The position numbers were made by a program, and so were the translations under genes. From positions 1 through 29,399 of IMG/VR virus record IMGVR_UViG_3300044742_000190: a DNA stretch of 29,399 nt. One strand, given 5' to 3'. The first letter of the stretch is position 1. Every line of letters starts with the position of its first letter. This stretch comes from a virus. Below the pieces are notes generated by a model. That model did no database searches. It was given only the letters and a program-made list of their open reading frames with translations, and was not told the origin of the DNA. Shown piece after piece: positions 1 to 7,337 of this stretch.

Positions 1-5
1 CGGAG

Positions 6-446
6 TCATGGTGCCACCCCACCGCGGTACTTGAAGGCATACTGGAGGATCTTCCGCGTCAGCGCCTGCCCGTGCGCGCGATCGTCGGCGAAGAACACCT
101 GCACCCCGTGCTTCACGCTCCACGCGTGGAGAGAGCAAACGGCCGCACGCGGGTTCATTTGCGTGAAGCCGGGCGGACACAAGAGCCCAGAGAGAGACGA
201 CTCCACAACGATCGCGCCGTAGTCGAGCCTTCCCAGGCGCGCCACCTCGCGCTCGAATCGCTCCCGACCTTGGCCCAGAGAGCTGTATAGGTCCTCCTTC
301 GACTTCCGTTCTATGGCGAATCGATCCTCGTACCCAGTGACCGAGTAGTCCCCCGTGTCCAGCGTGGAGAGAACGAACGGCTCGAAACGATACGGCCGCT
401 GTTCCCTGGTATCGATGACGATGGCAGGAGTCCCAGGCTTCTTCAC
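6..446 (-). CDS. ERCC4/XPF-type nuclease domain protein
   Basis: A 146-residue protein that is almost entirely one ERCC4 nuclease fold. The active-site signature is visible: D12-x-R14-E15 near the N-terminus, GDYS at 32-35, and ERKS at 46-49 followed by D52, matching the family pattern GDx(n)ERKxxxD. The family (XPF, Mus81) cuts branched or flapped DNA using a metal ion. Phage versions are short and lack the helicase and HhH parts, as here. It starts with GTG, preceded by GGAAAG four bases upstream. It is the last gene of the early recombination operon, 63 nt after the RecD2-like helicase, which suggests processing of recombination or replication intermediates. The family call is secure; the exact substrate is inferred. 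Confidence 0.88.
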   Translation of the reverse strand: MKKPGTPAIVIDTREQRPYRFEPFVLSTLDTGDYSVTGYEDRFAIERKSKEDLYSSLGQGRERFEREVARLGRLDYGAIVVESSLSGLLCPPGFTQMNPRAAVCSLHAWSVKHGVQVFFADDRAHGQALTRKILQYAFKYRGGVAP

Positions 447-509
447 TTATCTTTCCGTGGCCTCCCGCTCTTCCCCAGGGAGGCTCCTCTCTACTTCTGT
501 TCTCTCGTC

Positions 510-2741
510 TTACTTTGTCAGCAACTCGGCGAGCCGCGTGTACCTTACGGCCTGCTTGTTCCTCCCTATGATCTTTGAGGTTTCGTTACGATTCCCTACG
601 AGAATGACCCGGTGTTTCGCGCGTGAAATGGCGGTGTAGATCCACGCCCGTTGAAGGATCAACGGGCCGAAACACCCGTGGATCGGGATCACGATGACCG
701 GGGCCTCGCTACCCTGAAACTTGTGGACCGTCAGAGCGTAGGCCAGGTCCAAGCCGCGAGTGGACGCGCTTTCGTCCCCAGTCGCAGCGAAGCGAACGAC
801 GCGCTTCGGGTTCTCGAACTCGACCATGACCGCCTTGCGTGGAGACTCGACCAGACTGGTAACGTAGCCCAGGTCCCCGTTGACGATCGCAACTTCTGCG
901 CGTGTCAAGGTGTCCTCGACAATCTCGTTCTTGAGCTGGATCACCTTGTCTCCAACCCGGAACTGACTCCAAGAAACCGGATCGTTCGGATTCAGCTTCT
1001 CCTGAAGCAGTTTGTTCAGGTTGTTCGCGGAAAGATCCGACAGCTTGCGCGTCGCCGTGATCAGCTGCACGTCGCGCAAGGGATGGATGGCTCGCCCCTC
1101 TATCTGCGCCTTCGGTAACCGATCGCCCATGAGCTCCACGATCGTCGCGGCAATGGACTCGGGTTCCTTGCGGTCGAGTACGAAGAAGTCCCGTGACCGG
1201 TTGTTAGCCTCTATGTCGTCCCCGGCCTTGATCCGGTGGCAGTTGATTACGATCTGCCCTGGGTCCTGCCGCTTGATCGTGGTCAACTCGACGGCTGGAA
1301 TTCCGGCGCGGATCATGGAGTCGAGCACTCGACCGGGGCCAACACTGGGAAGCTGGTTCGTGTCTCCTACGAAGAAGAGTCTCGTCCCGGGTGAAACGGC
1401 ACGAAGGAAGCTCGCCGCCAGGGTCACGTCGAGCATGCTCACTTCGTCGAGGATGATCAGGTCTGCTGGTATGGGTTTTTGCTCGCAGGCTTCGAACACA
1501 AAACCTCCGTGCCCGCCCTTCATTGGCCGTAGCAACTTGTGGATCGTCATGGCCTCGCGGCCAGTCTGCTCGGCCATGCGGCGTGCCGCCTTCCCCGTCG
1601 GGGCGGCGAGTTCTATCCTCGCGTTCGGGAACGAATCTATCAGCGCCTTGAGCGTGTGAGTCTTCCCGGTCCCTGGTGCCCCCGTGAGAATGAAAACCGA
1701 CTCCTCGACCGCACGGTAGATGGCCCCAGCCTGGTCGTCCATGAGCGGTGGATCTTGGTCCAGCGCGGGTCTGCCACCGACTCTCGGCTGGCAGGTTAAT
1801 AGAACGTCCAGCTTCGTCCGGATGTAGTGCTCGTCTTCGTGGAGCGAACGGAGGTAGACCCAGCCCGCTTCCTCGCGTAGAGCGTCCGACAAGAGAAGCT
1901 CAGGGATCTCGTGGTCCACCCTCTTGGGTTCTATCGCGAGGATCTTCGACCCAGCCGCCAAGGCCACGAGCTCGCCACGGGGCATGCAAACGTGACCGTT
2001 CGACCACGCCACCTCCTTTAGCGCGTGGAGTATCCCGGCCTGGACACGGAAGCTGCTCCGCAGGTCGTGCCCGAGTCGCTTCGCGATCTCGTCGGCTATC
2101 GCGAACCCTACCCCAGAGATGTGCTCGATCAGGACGTATGGATTCTTTCGAATCACGTCCGGCGCTTCGTGTAGCCACTTTTCCTTGATCTCGTTGACCG
2201 CACGCTTGGGAATCCTTGACCCAGTCAGCAGGTCTTTCAGGTCGAGGTCCAGAGACTCGTCACGTTCGATCTGCCTCAGGTAGGCCGCGAGGATCTCGGC
2301 GCGCTCGAGCTTGAGACCGGCAACCTCGCGCGCCACCCGAACTGGATCCGACTTGAGAACCGAGAGCGAGTCTTCCCCGAACGCTGAGATTATGCGCTTG
2401 GCAATGACCGGACCGACGTAGGAGCAGTGCTCCTCCAGATACTCCCTAATGGCGTCCAGGCTCCTCGGGAACTCGCTCTGGTACTCCTCGAACTGGAATT
2501 GTCGACCCCACTTCGGGTCATCGACCCACTTCCCGCGGAAGGTGTAGAAGAGCCCAAGGCTTGGGTTCAACATGGACCCCTTTACCGTTGTCCCGCCGTT
2601 CTTGTCGGAGACAACCCCGATCAGGAACCCGTCCTGGTGGAACCGGATCTTCTCCAGCGTTCCGGCGAGAACGGGCTCCGTCGGCAGTGTCTCCGGCGGC
2701 TTGACGTATGGTCTTAAGTCCATGTGAACCTCTGAGATCAT
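510..2741 (-). CDS. RecD2/TraA-like superfamily 1 helicase
   Basis: 743 residues. The N-terminal third resembles the OB-like and helix-hairpin-helix region of RecD2 (VGPVIAKRIISAFGED at 109-124). The helicase core follows: Walker A GAPGTGKT at 354-361, Walker B LIILDEVSM at 428-436, GDTNQLPSVGPG at 459-470, VHKFQGSE at 672-679 and AISRAKH at 704-710. RecD2 enzymes unwind DNA 5' to 3' without RecBC; a role in phage recombination or repair is inferred from the neighbouring Sak4-like, SSB-like and ERCC4 genes. The start ATG overlaps the stop of the SSB-like gene (TGATG). A second ATG at codon 7 (position 2723) has a better ribosome site, AGAGG five bases upstream, so the true start may be six codons later. 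It ends in TAA. Confidence 0.93.
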   Translation of the reverse strand: MISEVHMDLRPYVKPPETLPTEPVLAGTLEKIRFHQDGFLIGVVSDKNGGTTVKGSMLNPSLGLFYTFRGKWVDDPKWGRQFQFEEYQSEFPRSLDAIREYLEEHCSYVGPVIAKRIISAFGEDSLSVLKSDPVRVAREVAGLKLERAEILAAYLRQIERDESLDLDLKDLLTGSRIPKRAVNEIKEKWLHEAPDVIRKNPYVLIEHISGVGFAIADEIAKRLGHDLRSSFRVQAGILHALKEVAWSNGHVCMPRGELVALAAGSKILAIEPKRVDHEIPELLLSDALREEAGWVYLRSLHEDEHYIRTKLDVLLTCQPRVGGRPALDQDPPLMDDQAGAIYRAVEESVFILTGAPGTGKTHTLKALIDSFPNARIELAAPTGKAARRMAEQTGREAMTIHKLLRPMKGGHGGFVFEACEQKPIPADLIILDEVSMLDVTLAASFLRAVSPGTRLFFVGDTNQLPSVGPGRVLDSMIRAGIPAVELTTIKRQDPGQIVINCHRIKAGDDIEANNRSRDFFVLDRKEPESIAATIVELMGDRLPKAQIEGRAIHPLRDVQLITATRKLSDLSANNLNKLLQEKLNPNDPVSWSQFRVGDKVIQLKNEIVEDTLTRAEVAIVNGDLGYVTSLVESPRKAVMVEFENPKRVVRFAATGDESASTRGLDLAYALTVHKFQGSEAPVIVIPIHGCFGPLILQRAWIYTAISRAKHRVILVGNRNETSKIIGRNKQAVRYTRLAELLTK

Positions 2742-3223
2742 CAGAATGGCAGGTCGTCTTCCCCGAGGTTCTCGCCGGTGGCGGACGCAACGGCACCAGC
2801 AGGCACGTGCGCGTGGGCCTGGGTCCCGTCTACGCGCTCGTACCCGTCATAGGGGATCTTGTTCCCACGCTTCCCCTGGTAGGTCTCGATCACCGTGTTG
2901 ACGTAGACGTTCTTGTCCTTGATCAGAGACGGCGTCAGGTCGAGCGCCCCAGACACGTCGATCCCCAGCCTGGAGCAGATCAGCTTCAGCCTCTTCATGC
3001 CGTCTGGGGAGAACGTGATCTGATCGAAGAGTAGACGGCCCACGTTCTGCCCTTCAACGATCGTGAAGTGGAGCTTCCACTGGTCGTGGCCTCCGCTACT
3101 CCGGATCGGTTGCCCCTCCTTGTCGGTGTCGAGCACTGACGTGAGCTTGCAGAGGTAGCGCCCCTCCGGCACCACCGGGAAATCGTTCGCGTCTGGGATC
3201 TGAGAGAAATCAACTCGTGGCAT
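2741..3223 (-). CDS. SSB-like phage protein (DUF669-like)
   Basis: 160 residues. The N-terminal half (SQIPD..FPVVPEGRYLCKL) resembles DUF669-type phage proteins, which are thought to be OB-fold single-strand DNA binders. The C-terminus ends in the acidic-hydrophobic tip EDDLPF, like the protein-docking tail of bacterial SSB (DDDIPF). An upstream in-frame start exists, but the ATG used here has AAGGAAAGAG just upstream and makes a 14-nt overlap with the preceding ATPase gene. Its place between a Sak4-like ATPase and a RecD2-like helicase fits an SSB that partners the recombinase. The family assignment is by pattern, not by search. Confidence 0.8.
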   Translation of the reverse strand: MPRVDFSQIPDANDFPVVPEGRYLCKLTSVLDTDKEGQPIRSSGGHDQWKLHFTIVEGQNVGRLLFDQITFSPDGMKRLKLICSRLGIDVSGALDLTPSLIKDKNVYVNTVIETYQGKRGNKIPYDGYERVDGTQAHAHVPAGAVASATGENLGEDDLPF

Positions 3224-4244
3224 CAGTCTCTTTCCTTTCTTGGGTCTCGGTTGGCTTGCGCGAGGCAATGGCCGCCTCGAGCTTCGTGAAGATCACTGCG
3301 GCGTTCTCTTCGGTGAGGTCTTCGAGCGACTCGGCCCCGTAGTGCGCGAGCCGCTCGTTCATGCGCTCTTCGGGAATCTTGAGATCAGATGAGAGCTTCC
3401 GAATCGACTCGATCTGGCGCGCGGTGGCCATTGCCACAGGCTTCGCCTTGCGAGCGAGCTCTGTCTTCCCGAAGGCCCGTTCGAAGACCGAGAACTCGTT
3501 CTCGAACTCCGCAGCCGGCAGCCTGCCCGTGCGATCCTTTATGGTCTTCGCGTAGAACTTGCCTTCCGGTGAGCGGCGGAGCTGAAGGATCGTATCGAAG
3601 AGGTACGGGAGAGACTTCTCACCGTCGAAGGTCTCCCCGATCGCACGCATGAAGCCGCCGTCGGCATACTGGGTCTTCTGCCGAGCCGTCACGATCACGT
3701 TCATGTCGAGCGCGAGGATCTTCCGGATAAAGTGCCGGAGCTCGGCCTTGACGATGTTCCAATCGCGTGGCTGAAGCTCGTAGAACTCGAACTTGAACCC
3801 CTTCCCGCCCTTGTTCCGGGTCAGGAAGATGTCCGACCACTTCTTCTGGAGCGCCTCCCAGTAGACCGTGATAGGGTCTATCACGAGAGTGCGGTAGTCG
3901 TGGCGGTTCGTCGCGAGCCAGTCCAGCGCGGCCATTGCGTCGTCAGCGGTCGTGACTGGCAACACGTCAAAATCGAATCGGTTGCCGTACTCCTCGGAAC
4001 CCCGCTCGAGGTCGAGAACGGCTGGCTTGGGGAACTGGAGCGCGAACCAGGTCTTGCCGCAGCCCGAGTCCCCCCAGACGAAGAGCTTTCGGCGCTTCTC
4101 GATCGTCTTCGCGCGCTTGAATGGGCTATCAGGCTTCGAGAAATCGACCCGGATACGTCGCTCGTCCGTCACGCTGTAAGGCTCGGCAGTACCGTTCTTG
4201 GGGTCTACCGCTGGAGTCGTAGTCGTAGCAGTTGCTTCGGTCAT
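3210..4244 (-). CDS. RecA-fold ATPase, Sak4-like phage recombinase
   Basis: 344 residues from the chosen ATG. After a Thr-rich N-terminus comes an AAA_24/RecA-like NTPase core: Walker A GDSGCGKT at 58-65 and a Walker B-like TLVID at 119-123. The C-terminal region (ATARQIESIRKL to the end) resembles the small helical domain seen at the end of many phage recombination ATPases. Single-RecA-core phage proteins next to an SSB gene are typically Sak4 annealases, which stimulate strand annealing together with SSB; this role is inferred from context. The ATG at 4244 has GAGGGGGAAGG six bases upstream. An in-frame GTG at 4370 would add 42 plausible residues and overlap the previous gene by 14 nt, so the longer form cannot be ruled out. 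Confidence 0.82.
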   Translation of the reverse strand: MTEATATTTTPAVDPKNGTAEPYSVTDERRIRVDFSKPDSPFKRAKTIEKRRKLFVWGDSGCGKTWFALQFPKPAVLDLERGSEEYGNRFDFDVLPVTTADDAMAALDWLATNRHDYRTLVIDPITVYWEALQKKWSDIFLTRNKGGKGFKFEFYELQPRDWNIVKAELRHFIRKILALDMNVIVTARQKTQYADGGFMRAIGETFDGEKSLPYLFDTILQLRRSPEGKFYAKTIKDRTGRLPAAEFENEFSVFERAFGKTELARKAKPVAMATARQIESIRKLSSDLKIPEERMNERLAHYGAESLEDLTEENAAVIFTKLEAAIASRKPTETQERKETDATS

Positions 4245-4356
4245 GTAGCCTTCCCCCTCAAGTACCCTCCTTGTAAACAGTGCGATCTCATCCTTGAATG
4301 TTGTTTCCCAGGCGAGGTCTCGGATCGTGTTTGTGTAGGTCTCGTATCCGTGTGTC

Positions 4357-4557
4357 TCACGGGTGCCCACGCTCCCGCTCCTCCATGCGCCGTTCGATTT
4401 CCTCGACGTCTTCGGGCGCGAGGCGAAGCTCCTTGGCCAAGCACTCGCGGCGATACAGCTCGAGGATCATGAGCATTTCACGCTGGTCTGGTGTCAAATC
4501 CCCGCCCCCGCAGTACGGTGGGCAAGCCTGGGGGCGGGGCGCTTGTGGGTCGGTCAT
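4357..4557 (-). CDS. Small hypothetical protein, helical C-terminus
   Basis: 66 residues, function not recognised. The N-terminus is Pro/Cys-containing (CPPYCGGGDLTPDQREM) and the rest is a highly charged helix (ELYRRECLAKELRLAPEDVEEIERRMEERERG). The ATG overlaps the stop of the 26-residue membrane peptide gene by 4 nt (ATGA), so it is probably translated by coupling; only a weak GGTGG lies upstream. It is part of the chain of small early genes that precedes the recombination genes. Longer reading frames upstream in the same frame are out-of-frame shadows of the genes at 4631 and 4554. Confidence 0.6.
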   Translation of the reverse strand: MTDPQAPRPQACPPYCGGGDLTPDQREMLMILELYRRECLAKELRLAPEDVEEIERRMEERERGHP

Positions 4558-4634
4558 GAGAAGCACCACCAGATGAAGAGGTAGCCGATGAGTGCGTAGA
4601 TGAACGGCGAGAGCATGACGAGGTAGATCTTCAC
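4554..4634 (-). CDS. 26-residue single-pass membrane peptide
   Basis: A tiny gene of 26 codons plus stop, starting with GTG. GGAGG lies seven bases upstream. The GTG overlaps the stop of the 103-residue gene (GTGA), and its own TGA overlaps the ATG of the next gene (ATGA). After a short VKIY start, almost the whole peptide is one hydrophobic segment (VMLSPFIYALIGYLFIWWCF). Perfect coupling at both ends plus the strong ribosome site make it a credible gene despite its size. Function unknown; it could be a membrane micropeptide acting on host envelope or exclusion, but nothing in the sequence proves that. Confidence 0.6.
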   Translation of the reverse strand: MKIYLVMLSPFIYALIGYLFIWWCFS

Positions 4635-4942
4635 GGCGTGGCCTCCTTGGCGTCGAAGCGGGCGAGGATGGCGCGGATGCGCTCTGATAGCTCGGTCTCG
4701 CCATATCCAAGGTCGTTAAGGAACTCGCCGCAGCGGAAGAGCAGGCCCCGCATCTCGGCCACGTCGCGCTCGGGGTCGGGGAGCGAAGCGCAGGCCACAA
4801 CGCAGGCGTAGGCCCTCCGTGCGAAGAGGCCGTGTGGCGGGTCGCCTTCGTGGTCGTGAAGCCAGGACGAAGTCCACGCGGTAAGGTTGCGCAGCTCCTC
4901 CGGTTTCCACTTCGGCTCCGGCGTGCGTCCCTGCGCGCTCAT
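4631..4942 (-). CDS. Hypothetical early protein
   Basis: 103 residues, no recognised domain. It is mixed alpha-helical with two Cys in the middle and a helical C-terminus (ETELSERIRAILARFDAKEATP). The ATG is preceded by AGGAGG four bases upstream and overlaps the previous stop (ATGA). An in-frame codon nine residues earlier has no such site and was not chosen. Its 3' end contains the ribosome site of the next micropeptide gene, so its last codons (KEATP) double as a translation signal. Confidence 0.65.
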   Translation of the reverse strand: MSAQGRTPEPKWKPEELRNLTAWTSSWLHDHEGDPPHGLFARRAYACVVACASLPDPERDVAEMRGLLFRCGEFLNDLGYGETELSERIRAILARFDAKEATP

Positions 4943-5130
4943 GGGGCCTCCTGACTCGTCGCCAGCCATCTGGGGTCGGCGGCTCGCTGGAAGTACCGCC
5001 GCACGGCTTCCTTTGCAGCCGCGCTCTCCGTGGGGGCCAATCCACGCACGGATGGTTCGCTGCGGTCTGGGTCGAAGCAGTACGCGATCCAGCAGTCCTC
5101 TTCCTGTGTGATGTGAAGTTCGAGTCTCAC
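4939..5130 (-). CDS. Small protein, HicB-like in appearance
   Basis: 63 residues starting with GTG, with AGGAGG four bases upstream, and overlapping both neighbours by 4 nt. The pattern of a beta strand (MRLELHITQEED), a short aromatic strand (CWIAYCFDPD), a loop with a Gly, then a helix (ESAAAKEAVRRYFQRA) resembles the HicB/UPF0150 partly RNase-H-like fold. No HicA toxin partner is adjacent, so an antitoxin role is not supported; the fold resemblance is only tentative. The C-terminal QEAP is encoded by the ribosome-binding cassette of the next gene. Confidence 0.55.
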   Translation of the reverse strand: MRLELHITQEEDCWIAYCFDPDRSEPSVRGLAPTESAAAKEAVRRYFQRAADPRWLATSQEAP

Positions 5131-5540
5131 GGGGCCTCCTGGCGGGCGCTATCCCCCGACGGCGCGCGAGTGGCGTCGTCTTTGAGAATCCTCTTCAACA
5201 GCGCCTGCGCCTCGTCCTGTATCGCTCTGAGCGCGTACGTGCGGCGGTCGTAGTGGCCGCTGGCGAGGCGCGCGAGGAAGTCGCGGACCGCGTAGGCGGT
5301 GGCGTCGTCGCGGAACCACGGCCAGGGGTCGACGTGGCGTGTACCGAGTCTCAAAGAAGCGGGAGGCTGGTCGTCGCTCACGTTCGAACCACGCTCGTCG
5401 TTTCGAGCTTTGAGCATGCCTACCGACAGCGGCTGCGACCCCGCATTCTTCGGCAGCAGTTCGGGACCTCCGTCAGGTTCGCGAGTCCTGTCCGTGTGAG
5501 CTTCCCCCGTGTCGTCCGGCCGAGCCTCCGCTTCGTTCAT
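5127..5540 (-). CDS. Hypothetical early protein
   Basis: 137 residues, unrecognised. The first 60 residues are polar and probably disordered; the second half (DPWPWFRDDATAYAVRDFLARLASGHYDRRTYALRAIQDEAQALLKRIL) is predicted helical and looks like the folded part. ATG is preceded by GGGGGAG and overlaps the previous stop (ATGA). A later in-frame GTG could start a shorter version comprising only the folded half, but it has a poor ribosome site. It ends in QEAP, again from the AGGAGGCCCC junction. Confidence 0.6.
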   Translation of the reverse strand: MNEAEARPDDTGEAHTDRTREPDGGPELLPKNAGSQPLSVGMLKARNDERGSNVSDDQPPASLRLGTRHVDPWPWFRDDATAYAVRDFLARLASGHYDRRTYALRAIQDEAQALLKRILKDDATRAPSGDSARQEAP

Positions 5541-5833
5541 GACTTGCTCCCCCGCGATCGGCCGGGTTCACGATCCGGCCGTGCCTGAACGTCCCGCGCG
5601 TCGGGTCGCAACCGCTGGGGAGCTTCGGTTTCTGGGTTGAGAATGCGGCGTATGTTTTCCTGCGTGCGTGCGAGGCTGAGCTTGGCGTCGTCCTCGGCAC
5701 GGCAGGCCTTGGCGAACTCGATCACCGCCAGAGAAATCCGCCACTGGAGCGGGGAGGCCGCGTCCATGCGATCCTTGAGCGCAGCCTCCATGAGCTTGAT
5801 GGCCTTCTCGGCGGTCGTGCGGATGCGGCTCAT
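5537..5833 (-). CDS. Hypothetical helical early protein
   Basis: 98 residues. The N-terminal 70 residues are almost wholly helical (TTAEKAIKLMEAALKDRMDA..SLAVIEFAKACRAEDDAKL), followed by an Arg/Pro-rich, probably disordered tail. No family recognised. The ATG overlaps the stop of the upstream gene (ATGA) and its TGA overlaps the ATG of the next gene. The upstream GGTGG is a modest ribosome site, so translation is probably coupled. Confidence 0.6.
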   Translation of the reverse strand: MSRIRTTAEKAIKLMEAALKDRMDAASPLQWRISLAVIEFAKACRAEDDAKLSLARTQENIRRILNPETEAPQRLRPDARDVQARPDREPGRSRGSKS

Positions 5834-6054
5834 GCGCCACCGCCCTTCTCTTTCTGTTGGCGGGCCAGGCGCATACCAGCCACGAGGCCGCCAAGGAATG
5901 CGTCCTGGCAAATAGCCCTGAACGTATCCTTACCTATGAGGCTCGATATGAGTTCGTAGGCTATGGTCAACTGTTGTGCGCGTGGCGCGTTCCAGAACTT
6001 GTCGAACGCCTGGAGACTTACGGCCTCGACGTACTCTTTGGAGAACCCACTCAC
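5830..6054 (-). CDS. Hypothetical small early protein
   Basis: 74 residues, GTG start with GAGAGGGGG about five bases upstream, overlapping the preceding zinc-finger gene by 4 nt (GTGA). Composition suggests a soluble helical protein; there is a moderately hydrophobic stretch near DAFLGGLVAGMRLA but no clear membrane segment. Function not recognised. Confidence 0.6.
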   Translation of the reverse strand: MSGFSKEYVEAVSLQAFDKFWNAPRAQQLTIAYELISSLIGKDTFRAICQDAFLGGLVAGMRLARQQKEKGGGA

Positions 6055-6347
6055 AGGTACCCCCTCTCGCCGCGCTCACGGTCCTCGTGGCCGGTGTCGT
6101 CGTCGAGCGAGACGAAACACCCGCATGTAGCGTCGGCGTTCGCCGTCTCGTGGCACGGAAGGCAGAAGGTGCGGCCTTCAGACTCGCAGGCCGAGATCAG
6201 GCCTTCGGCGAACCACCTGGAGCACTCCTCGCAGCGTTCGATCTCGACCCCGACCTTGGCGTCAAGGCACCCGTCGCAGATCGGCTGTGCCTTCCCCTTG
6301 GCGCGGTAGGTCTCCCTGGCCTCGTTGCCGCAGTGCGTGCAATGCAT
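6051..6347 (-). CDS. Small multi-CxxC zinc-binding protein
   Basis: 98 residues with four CxxC pairs, CTHC, CDGC, CEEC and CLPC, spread over about 80 residues. This spacing suggests two zinc ribbons. Small zinc-ribbon proteins are common in phage early regions and often bind nucleic acid or host proteins, but no specific function can be given. ATG has AGGAAG about four bases upstream. Immediately 5' lies a strong 11-bp stem-loop. An in-frame upstream start would read through that stem-loop and was rejected. Confidence 0.72.
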   Translation of the reverse strand: MHCTHCGNEARETYRAKGKAQPICDGCLDAKVGVEIERCEECSRWFAEGLISACESEGRTFCLPCHETANADATCGCFVSLDDDTGHEDRERGERGYL

Positions 6348-6361
6348 TCGACTTCCTTTCC

Positions 6362-6397
6362 GGCCGGCGGTCGTTGTGACTCCTCTGACCGCCGGCC
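6362..6397 (-). other. Strong intergenic stem-loop
   Basis: A perfect 11-bp inverted repeat (GGCCGGCGGTC / GACCGCCGGCC) with a 14-base loop, lying between the 53-residue membrane gene and the zinc-finger gene. On the minus strand it ends 12 nt before the AGGAAG ribosome site and is not followed by a T-run, so it is not a simple terminator in the direction of the operon. The loop carries AGAGGAG on the transcript strand. It may be an RNA-processing or translation-control element. Confidence 0.5.
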
Positions 6398-6434
6398 TTC
6401 TCCCCCAAGGCTGTCCGTTCACACCACGTAGCTC

Positions 6435-6596
6435 TCACAGCCCCTTGTCCCATTCGTCGCGCAGGTACCGCTCCTCGTATTCCTTCTCCTCCTGGCGTCG
6501 CAGCTTGACGGCGTCCCAGACTTCCTTGGCGAGGTAGGCCAGCCAGAGAAGGACGACGAAGCCGACGATCACGAGGGTCACGCCGAGCGGGGTCAT
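6435..6596 (-). CDS. 53-residue single-pass membrane protein
   Basis: The N-terminus is one hydrophobic helix (LGVTLVIVGFVVLLWLAYLA), followed by a charged tail rich in Lys, Arg and Glu. Predicted topology is a membrane anchor with a short cytoplasmic tail. The ATG has GGAGGAGG seven bases upstream and overlaps the stop of the previous 50-codon gene (ATGA). Function unknown; it is not obviously a holin. Confidence 0.68.
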   Translation of the reverse strand: MTPLGVTLVIVGFVVLLWLAYLAKEVWDAVKLRRQEEKEYEERYLRDEWDKGL

Positions 6597-6745
6597 CGCT
6601 TGGCCTCCTCCCAGTTCCCGATGAGCGCGAGCAACCAGAACACGAACACGGCGCCGGCGACGTAGCAGACCCACTCCCACGCGCGGCAGCGCTTGCACGA
6701 GCCGCCTCGCCACGCCTTACGGTCGTCGCAGATCGGGCAGGTCAT
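6593..6745 (-). CDS. 50-residue zinc-knuckle plus membrane peptide
   Basis: A small gene of 50 codons. Residues 3-20 contain CPIC and, after a short basic spacer, CKRC, a compact zinc-ribbon-like unit; residues 24-43 form one hydrophobic segment (WVCYVAGAVFVFWLLALIG). The ATG has AAAGGAGG four bases upstream and overlaps the previous stop (ATGA); its stop overlaps the next ATG. Short proteins with an N-terminal zinc ribbon and a C-terminal membrane span are common, but no function is assigned here. Confidence 0.68.
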   Translation of the reverse strand: MTCPICDDRKAWRGGSCKRCRAWEWVCYVAGAVFVFWLLALIGNWEEAKR

Positions 6746-6948
6746 GGGGCCTCCTTTGGAGTGACCTCGACGTAGGTAGGCAGGTCCGCGTCGAGTCCAA
6801 CGACAACGAGCCGCCTAACGAACTGCGCAGCGTTGTCGGCCATGAGCTTGAGCGTCGGCGTCGGCTGCCTATCCCGCCAGCGCTCAAGAGACTGAACGAT
6901 CTCTGCCTTGCACGCCTCGTAGGCCATGCGCTTCTTGGCGTCGCTCAC
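6742..6948 (-). CDS. Hypothetical small early protein
   Basis: 68 residues, GTG start overlapping the stop of the upstream membrane peptide gene (GTGA), with GGGGTGG five bases upstream. Predicted as a helix (AKKRMAYEACKAEIVQSLERWR) followed by a strand-rich end (FVRRLVVVGLDADLPTYVEVTP). No family recognised. Its last codons PKEAP are formed by the ribosome-site cassette of the following gene. Confidence 0.62.
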   Translation of the reverse strand: MSDAKKRMAYEACKAEIVQSLERWRDRQPTPTLKLMADNAAQFVRRLVVVGLDADLPTYVEVTPKEAP

Positions 6949-7037
6949 GGCAACCACCCCACGATGAACCCGAACACGATCGCGATCCCGCAGCCAACGG
7001 CCGCGCCCAGGACGTACAAAGGCCAGTCTCTCAACAT
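6945..7037 (-). CDS. 30-residue membrane peptide, first gene of operon
   Basis: MLRDWPLYVLG, then a Gly-rich hydrophobic helix (GAAVGCGIAIVFGFIVGWLP) to the end. ATG has AAAGGAG five bases upstream. Its TGA overlaps the GTG of the next gene. It is the first translatable gene downstream of the long leader (7038-7551) and is too short for most gene callers. Function unknown. Confidence 0.62.
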   Translation of the reverse strand: MLRDWPLYVLGAAVGCGIAIVFGFIVGWLP

Positions 7038-7290
7038 CACTGCTCCTTTCTGGTAAAAGGCAGGAAGGAAGCGCGTAGGCGACGCAGAAGACTTGGTGGT
7101 TCTCCAACGGCCTTTCGCTGCCTCCTGCCTCGTTTCGTTCCCTGAAATCGGGTAAAAGGAGGTACCGCGCGCTCGCCCCCGCTCCAGGGGGTAACTGGGT
7201 GGGGTGAGACGCGCGGCCCTCGTATCGTTGGGCAGTGACGCTCTCAGTCCCCCGAGCGCAGCTTGGCCTCCGTTCTCTTCGTCTGGCGGT

Positions 7291-7337
7291 AAAGAAACGC
7301 CGCCCCGGCTCCCGAAGCCGGTGGTACCCGAGGCGGC
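7291..7337 (-). terminator. Terminator-like nested hairpin, minus strand
   Basis: Read on the minus strand: GCCGCC, then an inner perfect stem CCGGCT/AGCCGG with a 5-base loop, then GGCGGC closing the outer stem, then G-rich sequence and TTTCTTT. It would end transcripts from the integrase side or from the promoter at 7541-7514, or act as an attenuator ahead of the early operon. Confidence 0.55.
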
